In this document: positions 5,056-11,550 of the stretch, piece after piece
Numbering within the stretch: position 1 is the stretch's first letter
Layout of the letters: each line of letters begins with the position of its first letter
Assembly: GCA_964385705.1 (NCBI GenBank)
Contig: CAYLQG010000025.1
Coordinates: forward strand, 1 to 16,404
Source: DATKGN01 sp964385705
GTDB taxonomy: Bacteria > Patescibacteriota > Microgenomatia > UBA10105 > UBA927
Direction of reading: 5' to 3'
DNA: 16,404 bases
The notes under the pieces: generated by a model
The model's database searches: none
What the model saw: only the letters and a program-made list of their open reading frames with translations
Told to the model about the DNA's origin: nothing
Program-made: the position numbers and the translations under genes

Positions 5056-7656
5056 TTACGGCGCAGGAGTCGGACTTCCTGTCGGTGTCGGCGTCGGGAG
5101 CGGTGCACATCTTCCGCCGGGAGGTTCGGTGCCCGCGATAAAGTATTCCGGACGGTTAAAATAACAGGGTATCGCGATAACGTCGTCCGGTTTTGCGGCA
5201 ACTTCATCCGGTTTATTTTTGAGAAGCTCAGTCATAATATCGTGCCAAATCGGTGCGGCACCAGTTATCCCAGAAGTCAAATAGGGATTCATAGGCGCAT
5301 TGTTATTGTTTCCCACCCAAACGGCAACGACGTAAGAAGGAGTATATCCAATGGTCCAGTTGTCGCGTTTATCATTTGTTGTTCCTGTTTTCACGGATAC
5401 GGTTTTTCCGCTTACCACGAGGCTCGAATTCGGACCGAATTCGGTGATGCGGGCGGTGTTGTCACTTAAAATGTTGCTTAGAATCCATGCGACTTCCGGC
5501 TTGACTGCCTGGACCGGAGGAGCGGGCGAATCTTTTTCATAGACATGTCCCGTATAATCGCTGACTTCAAGAATGGGATCAAGGTCAACCCTGCTCCCAA
5601 GATTAGCGAGCGTGCCGAACACTTTCGTCATATCAACCATGGTGACGTCTCCGCCGCCGAGCGTCAGTGACAAGCCGTATTGACTTGAGTCATCCCACGT
5701 TGTGATTCCCATCAGTTTCCCTTTATTGACCATCGTTTGCACGCCAATGGCGTTTAATACTTTTACCGCCGGGATATTGAATGAATTCCCGAGTGCGTAA
5801 CGAAGCGGCGTCGGTCCGTGAAATTTACCGTCATAGTTCACGGGCGCGTATGAAGCGCTCCCTGCGCTTTGATACACAACAGGGGAATCGTCAAGTATAG
5901 ATGCAGCGGTGAATCCATTTTCAAGAGCAGCCGCATAGTTGACAACCTTAATAGATGAGCCGGGTTGCCGGAGACTCGTTGTCACATTCACGTTGCCGTC
6001 GATATCCGTATTAAAAAAGTCTTTGCTTCCTACCATTGCAAGGATTTCACCCGTTCGCGGATTAGTGACCATCGCGGCGCCATTACCCACCTGAAGATTT
6101 GCAAGCGCGTTCACCTGGTTTGTTACGATATCCTGCACTTTATTTTGGATAGATAAATCCAATGAAGTTGTGACGCGAAGACCTCCCTGTTCAACAAGAC
6201 GCGGACCGTAGCGTTCTTCCAAAAGGTTTCGTACATACATGACAAAATGCGGCGCCTGGATGGAGACTCTGGGCTGGTTAAAATTAACGGGGGTCGTAAG
6301 AGCAAGTTGTTCCTGTTCTTTCGTGATGTCGTGGTCTTCTGTCATCCGGCGTAAGACCTCTTTTTGGCGCTCAAATGCTTTTTCGGGGTGTTCACCGAAA
6401 GGTGAATACTCGGATGGTGCAGCCGGAAGTCCTGCGAGAAGTGCCGTCTCTGCGAGATTTAAATCTCTTGCCGATTTTCCGAAGTATGTCTGACTTGCCG
6501 CCTCAACACCCCATGCAGTGCCCCCGTAAGGGACCTGGTTGAGATACATTTCGAGAATTTGGTTTTTTGTATAAAGTCGTTCCGCCCAGAAAGCTAGGAA
6601 CATTTCTTTCAACTTTCGCGTGACACTTACCTCGGGTGATAATAAAGCGGACTTGATGAGTTGTTGGGTGATTGTTGAGCCTCCCTGGATTTGATTATTA
6701 AAAAGGGTCTCCCGCGCGGCCCGCACGATTCCGGGAAGTGAGACACCCTGGTGGTGATAAAAGTCCTTATCTTCAATTGCAATCGTTGCCTCCTGCATAT
6801 AGGCGGGGATTTGTGTAATCGGGAGCGGCGTGCGGTTTTGATCAGCATAAATCTCAAATAATAAGGAGCCATTCCGGTCGAAAATTTTGGTAGTAACCTG
6901 GAGATCGCGCCGGGTTAACAGTTGCGGGTTTGGAAGCATTTTGAGCCATTGATACGTGGTATACGGCGTGAAGAAAAAAACAATTGTTACGGCAACCCCT
7001 GCGACAAAGGATTTGACCTGTTCAATAAACGGCCGCTGTAGTTTTTTCCCGTGTTCAAAAATGACAATTGGTTTATTTGCAGGTTCTGGAAAATGGAATT
7101 TCGGAAATGAAAGTTTCGGCAATTGTAGCTTTAGCGGGTTTCGTGTGGATTTTTCAATTCGCGCAAGTTCCCGTTCCTTTTCTATTTTTTTCTGTTGTAA
7201 TTTTCCGCGTAGTTCACGATGCTCATTTGCAGTAGCCTGCATTGTTGTAACACGTGTGCGGGTTGTTTGCCAGATGAATGACACGAGAACAAACGGGGAT
7301 TTAATGATTGACTGAAGCGTCTTTTTGGCAACCGAAATAAATCTCCGAGAACGCTCCGTCCATACATTGCGGTAGGATTCTATGCTCACGGAGATGAGTA
7401 TTGTTTTCCTGGGTCTCCCGGGTGGCCGTTTATATTGAAATGAAGTCGTAATCCTATTCAAGAGTCGATTGCATTGGTCCGCTATAGACAACACAAAAGA
7501 GGCGACGGAGTTATAGGCCCGTACCGGAAGTAAAAAAATGGACCGGAAAAAGAAGCGAACGACATCACCAATTGCTATGAATAGGCGCAAAATAAAAACG
7601 ATGACCAATACAATAAACCCTCTTTGAGGGCGATTTTGAACGTTTGGATTCTTCAT
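5056..7656 (-). CDS. Class A penicillin-binding protein (PBP1A type) with long N-terminal extension
   Basis: This 866-residue bifunctional enzyme polymerises lipid II and cross-links peptidoglycan outside the membrane. The glycosyltransferase (GT51) domain has EDKDFYHHQG (Glu295 catalytic), GGSTITQQL (325-333) and YLNQVPYGGTAWG (371-383). The transpeptidase domain has SSIK (Ser567 nucleophile, Lys570), SFN (625-627) and KTGT (756-759), all intact. The catalytic part is preceded by a membrane helix at about 216-235. Before that lies an unusual extension of about 215 residues: a hydrophobic segment (14-33), a basic RPPGRPRK stretch (77-84), a charged probable coiled coil (145-170) and a proline-rich piece. 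The tail is TPTPTGSPTPAP. It is a tandem paralogue of the gene at 7731-9947, downstream in the same direction, but has its own promoter. No Shine-Dalgarno is seen. Confidence 0.95.
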   Translation of the reverse strand: MKNPNVQNRPQRGFIVLVIVFILRLFIAIGDVVRFFFRSIFLLPVRAYNSVASFVLSIADQCNRLLNRITTSFQYKRPPGRPRKTILISVSIESYRNVWTERSRRFISVAKKTLQSIIKSPFVLVSFIWQTTRTRVTTMQATANEHRELRGKLQQKKIEKERELARIEKSTRNPLKLQLPKLSFPKFHFPEPANKPIVIFEHGKKLQRPFIEQVKSFVAGVAVTIVFFFTPYTTYQWLKMLPNPQLLTRRDLQVTTKIFDRNGSLLFEIYADQNRTPLPITQIPAYMQEATIAIEDKDFYHHQGVSLPGIVRAARETLFNNQIQGGSTITQQLIKSALLSPEVSVTRKLKEMFLAFWAERLYTKNQILEMYLNQVPYGGTAWGVEAASQTYFGKSARDLNLAETALLAGLPAAPSEYSPFGEHPEKAFERQKEVLRRMTEDHDITKEQEQLALTTPVNFNQPRVSIQAPHFVMYVRNLLEERYGPRLVEQGGLRVTTSLDLSIQNKVQDIVTNQVNALANLQVGNGAAMVTNPRTGEILAMVGSKDFFNTDIDGNVNVTTSLRQPGSSIKVVNYAAALENGFTAASILDDSPVVYQSAGSASYAPVNYDGKFHGPTPLRYALGNSFNIPAVKVLNAIGVQTMVNKGKLMGITTWDDSSQYGLSLTLGGGDVTMVDMTKVFGTLANLGSRVDLDPILEVSDYTGHVYEKDSPAPPVQAVKPEVAWILSNILSDNTARITEFGPNSSLVVSGKTVSVKTGTTNDKRDNWTIGYTPSYVVAVWVGNNNNAPMNPYLTSGITGAAPIWHDIMTELLKNKPDEVAAKPDDVIAIPCYFNRPEYFIAGTEPPGGRCAPLPTPTPTGSPTPAP

Positions 7657-7673
7657 ACGGGCTGCAGTATGCG

Positions 7674-7710
7674 TTTATACCACAATCTATAGGCTCTAAC
7701 AAGAGGCTAT
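7674..7710 (-). promoter_or_regulatory. Promoter of the 866-residue PBP, with palindrome over the -35
   Basis: On the minus strand, TTGTTA (7702-7697) is 17 bases from TATAAA (7679-7674), with TGG just before it (extended -10). The start codon at 7656 is 17 bases after the -10, giving a leader of about 11 nt. A 22-base imperfect palindrome, ATAGGCTCT-AACA-AGAGGCTAT (7689-7710, one mismatched pair), covers the -35 and could be a repressor site. It could also be a weak terminator for the upstream PBP, but no T-run follows on the minus strand. Confidence 0.55.
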
Positions 7711-7730
7711 TATTAATAGGGGCGATCTGG

Positions 7731-9947
7731 CTATTTAATAACAATCGGTTTATTATCCTGATGCTGACAATCCAGGCACCACTGGGATAGGCCGTCATTC
7801 AAGACGGGATGGACCTGTGTTTCCACGGGATCGGTTGTACCCGGCTCCGCAATATCACCCGTTGTTTTATCAATAAGCACAGGCTGTTGTAATTGTTCTC
7901 TCTGGGTTGGAACAGTACCTTTAATGAAATATTCAAACCGTATTGGGCAGCCCGGATCTCCCTGATCGTTCGGTGGTAATAACCCTGATACGGAGCAAAT
8001 CCTCGCCCCGACAATACCGTCGGGCATGGTTGGCCAAAGGTCAAGCTTTCCTTCAAGCACTTTGGCCATAAGTTTATGCCAAATAGGAGCTGCTCCAGTG
8101 ATTCCTGAAACGAGGGCAGGGTTCATTGGCGTATTATCGTTATTTCCGACCCAGGTAGCGACCAAAAATTGAGGAGTAAACCCTATGGTCCAATTGTCCC
8201 GCAAGTCATCCGTCGTACCGGTTTTAACTGACACCGCATGATTGGGTATGACAAGCTCAGAGGCGGGTCCGAATTCTGCCGTCCGCGCATTATTATCCAG
8301 AAGTATGTGTGAGATGAGAAACGAAGTTTCCGGGGAAATGACCCGAGGTCCCTGAAGTAAAAGATGGGAAGGAATCTCTTTACCGAGATTCGGGTCTTTA
8401 TCTTCCTCGAGAACATTTCCATTTTTATCCGTAACTTTGAGGATGGAGACGAGGTCTTTGCGGATTCCGCCGTTTGCGAATACTCCGAACGCCTCAGCCA
8501 TATCAGTCATATGTACTTCAGCGCCGCCTAATGTAAGGGAAAGTCCGTATTTGCTTGGATCTTTGAGCGTCGTAAGCCCAAATGCGCTTGCCGATGCGAT
8601 CATTGTTTGCACTGTATTGAGTTTGAGCATTTTAACGGCTGGAATATTAAACGAATTACCAAGTGCCATACGTAATTGGACTGGCCCGTGGAATTTGCCG
8701 TCATAATTATGAGGACAATAGAGCGGTTGGTTAACGACTCCGAAACAAGTCGGTTCATCCAAAAACATTGTTGCCGGCGTAACGATATGGTTTTCTATGC
8801 CGATGGCATAGTTAATTGGTTTAATGGATGATCCCGGTTGCCGTAGTGCCGTTGTGACGTTATAGCTTCCCGAGGGAGAAGCAAAATAATCAGTGCTGCC
8901 GACCATCGCCAGAATTTCACCGGTAGCAGGCTTCGTTATAAGGGCCGCGCCGTTTGATACACGGTATCCTTTTAGATTTGCAACCTCAGCGGCCAACGTT
9001 GCCTGTGCATACTCCTGAAGGTCAAGATCAAGTGTCGTCGTCACTTTGAGTCCACCGCGTTCGACCATCGCGTCACCGTATTTCTGGACCAGAAGATCCT
9101 TGACGTACATAACAAAATGTCCGGCTTTCAACTCTGTTTGTTTTTTAAAATGAAGTGTTTCATTCAAAGCCTGATTTTCCTGCGCCTGTGTAATATAGTG
9201 GTCTTCAACCATACGCGTTAACACCTCTTTTTGTCGTACCGTCGCATATTCGGGGTGGGCGCCGAACGGGGAATATAACGATGGCGCCTGAGGAAGTCCA
9301 GCAAGGAGCGAACATTCTGCGAGATCGAGATTCTTCACTTTTTTACCGAAATAGCGCTCTGCCGCTGATTCGACGCCCCACGCCGTGCCGCCATAAGGAA
9401 CCTGATTGAGATAGAGTTCGAGAATTTTATTTTTTGAATAAAGCGTTTCAACCCAGACAGCCAAAATTGCCTCTCTGATTTTTCTGGTGATCGTTTGTTG
9501 TGATGAGAGGAGCGCCAATTTGACCAGCTGTTGTGTGATCGTTGAACCGCCCTGGACTTCATGCCGTGTAACCATGGCCGCGATAGCCCGAAGCACCCCT
9601 CCGACCGGATTAATACCGGCGTGATGATAAAAATCCTTGTCCTCTATCGAGATTGTTGCCTCCTGCAGATATTTAGGAATTTCCGAAAGAGGAACCGCAG
9701 TTCTGTTTTGGTCGGCGAATATATCGTAAATCAATTTTCCGTTTCGATCGTAGATTTTGGTTGCAAGCGGAATATCATATTTACCCAATGACGTCGGAGA
9801 CGGAAGATCTTTAAAAATGAGAACATACACCATGAAGATCATTATGAGCGGGACAAGCCAGAAAGCCCATTTAACGAAGGAAAGCTTTGAAAAGAATTGT
9901 TTGGAGCTATTCGATTTTTTCGGCTGATCGACTGTCTTCTTTGACAT
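7731..9947 (-). CDS. Class A penicillin-binding protein (PBP1A type), standard form
   Basis: This 738-residue bifunctional peptidoglycan synthase has a short basic cytoplasmic tail (1-22) and one membrane helix (about 28-45). The GT51 domain carries EDKDFYHHAG (Glu102 catalytic), GGSTITQQL (133-141) and YLNQVPYGGTAWG (178-190). The transpeptidase domain carries SSIK (Ser373, Lys376), SFN (432-434) and KTGT (575-578). The C-terminal tail of about 100 residues holds four cysteines, two of them in WCLDC (724-727), and would lie outside the membrane. Long blocks match the neighbouring PBP, including NYDGKFHGP, LGNSFNIPAVK, YGLSLTLGG and SGITGAAPIWH. The pair is therefore an old tandem duplication. 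It is first in transcription order, 74 bases before the second PBP, and its promoter places the transcript start at the ATG. Confidence 0.96.
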   Translation of the reverse strand: MSKKTVDQPKKSNSSKQFFSKLSFVKWAFWLVPLIMIFMVYVLIFKDLPSPTSLGKYDIPLATKIYDRNGKLIYDIFADQNRTAVPLSEIPKYLQEATISIEDKDFYHHAGINPVGGVLRAIAAMVTRHEVQGGSTITQQLVKLALLSSQQTITRKIREAILAVWVETLYSKNKILELYLNQVPYGGTAWGVESAAERYFGKKVKNLDLAECSLLAGLPQAPSLYSPFGAHPEYATVRQKEVLTRMVEDHYITQAQENQALNETLHFKKQTELKAGHFVMYVKDLLVQKYGDAMVERGGLKVTTTLDLDLQEYAQATLAAEVANLKGYRVSNGAALITKPATGEILAMVGSTDYFASPSGSYNVTTALRQPGSSIKPINYAIGIENHIVTPATMFLDEPTCFGVVNQPLYCPHNYDGKFHGPVQLRMALGNSFNIPAVKMLKLNTVQTMIASASAFGLTTLKDPSKYGLSLTLGGAEVHMTDMAEAFGVFANGGIRKDLVSILKVTDKNGNVLEEDKDPNLGKEIPSHLLLQGPRVISPETSFLISHILLDNNARTAEFGPASELVIPNHAVSVKTGTTDDLRDNWTIGFTPQFLVATWVGNNDNTPMNPALVSGITGAAPIWHKLMAKVLEGKLDLWPTMPDGIVGARICSVSGLLPPNDQGDPGCPIRFEYFIKGTVPTQREQLQQPVLIDKTTGDIAEPGTTDPVETQVHPVLNDGLSQWCLDCQHQDNKPIVIK

Positions 9948-9953
9948 GCGTCT

Positions 9954-9962
9954 ATTATATCA
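9954..9962 (-). promoter_or_regulatory. Extended -10 promoter of the 738-residue PBP (leaderless)
   Basis: On the minus strand, TGATATAAT (9962-9954) is a perfect extended -10. The A of the ATG at 9947 is the seventh base after it, so transcription should begin at or next to the start codon. No -35 match or Shine-Dalgarno is evident. Confidence 0.6.
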
Positions 9963-10006
9963 GGAACATAAAATACTGCAGGGGTCTTTAATGAGGCACA
10001 ATACTG

Positions 10007-10012
10007 TATAAT
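10007..10012 (+). promoter_or_regulatory. -10 box of the superoxide dismutase gene
   Basis: This is a perfect TATAAT with no convincing -35. Transcription would start near 10019, giving a leader of about 138 nt. It lies about 48 bases from the divergent -10 of the PBP gene, so the two promoters share a short control region. Confidence 0.5.
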
Positions 10013-10031
10013 AGATTACAATATAGTGTGT

Positions 10032-10140
10032 CCGCCTAACCTTGCTTTGAGTCTTTTCAATTCTATTCGAATACGACTCAAAGAGCGGTTGAGCGGCGGG
10101 CTTAAGATTTGCTAAGCCAAAACCACGTTTTGGCAAGCAA
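10032..10140 (+). promoter_or_regulatory. Structured sod leader with mutually exclusive hairpins
   Basis: Hairpin I joins CCGCCTAACC (10032-10041) with GGTTGAGCGG (10087-10096), one mismatch and one wobble, and CTTTGAGTC (10045-10053) with GACTCAAAG (10075-10083), a perfect 9-pair stem. Hairpin II joins GGCTTA (10099-10104) with TAAGCC (10113-10118). Hairpin III joins GCCAAAAC (10116-10123) with GTTTTGGC (10127-10134), extended by TTGCT (10109-10113) with AGCAA (10136-10140). II and III share bases 10109-10118, so they cannot form together. Hairpin III ends 5 bases before the AAAGGAGG Shine-Dalgarno (10146-10152). A regulatory switch is inference. Confidence 0.55.
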
Positions 10141-10156
10141 CTCTAAAGGAGGCAGC

Positions 10157-10753
10157 ATGTTTACATTACCGGAGCTCCCGTACGCATTTGATGCGCTGGA
10201 ACCATATATCGATGCACGAACAATGCAGATTCATCACGATAAACATCACGCGGCCTATGTCAAAAATCTCAACGATGCACTTACCGGTTTGGACTCGCTT
10301 TTGGCGATGCCGGTTGAATCACTTGTTGCAAATCTCGCCAAAGTTCCTGAGGCCGTGAGGACGAAAGTAAGAAATAATGCGGGTGGTCACGCGAATCATA
10401 GTATGTTTTGGGAGACGATGGCTCCGAAAGCCGGAGGACAACCATCAGGCAATCTCTTGAAAGCGATAGAAGATTCGTTTGGCGGATTTTCGGAGTTTCA
10501 GGAAAAATTTTCGGGCGTCGCGCTCGGGCATTTCGGCAGCGGTTGGGCATGGTTAGTAAAGGAAAATGGAGCATTGCAGATAGATGACAGTGCAAATCAG
10601 GATTCTCCATTAATGAACGGAAAGACGCCAATCTTAGGTCTTGATGTTTGGGAACACGCGTATTACCTCAAATATCAGAATATGAGGGTAGATTACATAA
10701 AAGCATGGTGGAATGTGGTTAACTGGGCGGGAGTAGAAAAACGATTTACCTAA
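10157..10753 (+). CDS. sodA: Superoxide dismutase, Fe/Mn family, manganese-type signature
   Basis: This 198-residue enzyme converts superoxide to hydrogen peroxide and oxygen in the cytoplasm. The four metal ligands are present: His26 (in IHHDKHH), His81 (in GGHANHSMFW), and Asp163 and His167 (in DVWEHAYYL). Second-sphere residues Tyr34, Trp130 and Glu166 are also in place. The NQDSP motif supplies Gln148 in the position typical of manganese enzymes, and GGHANHS also fits that type, although metal choice cannot be proved from sequence. The ATG at 10157 is chosen because it follows AAAGGAGG and matches the family's N-terminus. An upstream in-frame TTG (10109) falls inside a leader hairpin. The presence of this gene implies oxygen exposure, or defence against it, in a lineage usually thought to ferment. 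A PP2C gene follows after 13 bases. Confidence 0.97.
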   Translation: MFTLPELPYAFDALEPYIDARTMQIHHDKHHAAYVKNLNDALTGLDSLLAMPVESLVANLAKVPEAVRTKVRNNAGGHANHSMFWETMAPKAGGQPSGNLLKAIEDSFGGFSEFQEKFSGVALGHFGSGWAWLVKENGALQIDDSANQDSPLMNGKTPILGLDVWEHAYYLKYQNMRVDYIKAWWNVVNWAGVEKRFT

Positions 10754-10766
10754 ACTCCTATAATCC

Positions 10767-11507
10767 ATGAGGTTTGCTGATCCTGCGATCATTAGAAAAC
10801 AACTCACGAAAGAGCGGATTATTTTTGCGGCAACACAGCTTCAGGGAAGCCGAGAATCCCAGGAGGATTATTTTATTAATTATAACGATGAATGCTTTGT
10901 GGTTTCCGATGGGGTTGGTAGTATACCGAACGGGGACGTCGCTTCAAAACTGGCTGCGGAAACGGCGATTTGGGGTTATAAGCACATCCGCATGCGGCCT
11001 TTTTATTGGGCAGATAAACAGCTGCTTATCAAACGTATTTTTAGGTCTTCTAATCTTGCCGTTTGGCAGAAACGCCGGGAAAGCGGTTTTGAGGCGGGAC
11101 TTGCGACAACCCTCTCTCTTCTTATCGTCAGTGCGCAAAAGGTCTGGGCGGGGAGTGTCGGTGACACAAGTGTTCTTCTTTATCGTGAAGGTCTTATTGA
11201 TGAACTGACGCCACGTGACGTCAATGAACTGGGGACGATGACACGCGCTGTAGGATTCCAGCATCTGGGACTGGTGCCGCATATAGCGGTTGAGAAATTA
11301 TTACCACGTGATATTTTTCTTCTCGCGACGGATGGGGTCATGAGTTATATAGATGAGGAAGAGCTTCGGGCAACGTTCGATGTCGTTGGTGAGACGACAC
11401 AGAGTATAACGAACGCCGTTACCCATTTGCTTACGACGGCTCAGTCACATGGGAGTACCGATAATATGACGGCGTGTTTAGTGAAACGTCTTCCCAATGA
11501 AGAATAA
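10767..11507 (+). CDS. PP2C-family serine/threonine phosphatase
   Basis: This 246-residue metal-dependent protein phosphatase of the PPM family has motifs in order: SQEDYF (31-36, Asp34), FVVSDGVGS (44-52, Asp48 and Gly49 for the metal pair), GLATTLSLL (111-119), WAGSVGDTSVLLYREG (127-142), LLATDGVMSYIDEEEL (185-200, Asp189) and GSTDNMTACLV (229-239, Asp232). The core metal-binding acids are all present and the length is normal for a stand-alone bacterial PP2C. No membrane segment or extra sensor domain is seen. It lies 13 bases after the sod stop without a Shine-Dalgarno and is probably co-transcribed with it. No partner kinase is in the window, so the substrate is unknown. Link to oxidative stress is inferred from position only. 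A TATAAT two bases before the ATG is too close to serve this start. Confidence 0.93.
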   Translation: MRFADPAIIRKQLTKERIIFAATQLQGSRESQEDYFINYNDECFVVSDGVGSIPNGDVASKLAAETAIWGYKHIRMRPFYWADKQLLIKRIFRSSNLAVWQKRRESGFEAGLATTLSLLIVSAQKVWAGSVGDTSVLLYREGLIDELTPRDVNELGTMTRAVGFQHLGLVPHIAVEKLLPRDIFLLATDGVMSYIDEEELRATFDVVGETTQSITNAVTHLLTTAQSHGSTDNMTACLVKRLPNEE

Positions 11508-11514
11508 ATAACTC

Positions 11515-11544
11515 TTTACAATAATGTCATCATGGTTCTATACT
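11515..11544 (+). promoter_or_regulatory. Promoter of gapN, supporting a start at 11551
   Basis: TTTACA (11515-11520) and TATACT (11539-11544) are 18 bases apart, and the ATG at 11551 follows after exactly 6 bases. Transcription would begin at or next to that ATG. The upstream in-frame ATG at 11524 lies between the two boxes and would not be in this transcript. Confidence 0.6.
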
Positions 11545-11550
11545 ATATTT

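Noticed and set aside
10109..10156. TTG start extending superoxide dismutase by 16 residues
   Set aside because: The extension is hairpin III plus the Shine-Dalgarno. The ATG at 10157 matches the family's N-terminus and follows AAAGGAGG.
10759..10764. Perfect TATAAT between sod and the PP2C gene
   Set aside because: It ends only two bases before the PP2C ATG, so transcription would begin inside the gene. No later start codon keeps the first PP2C motif, and no -35 is evident.
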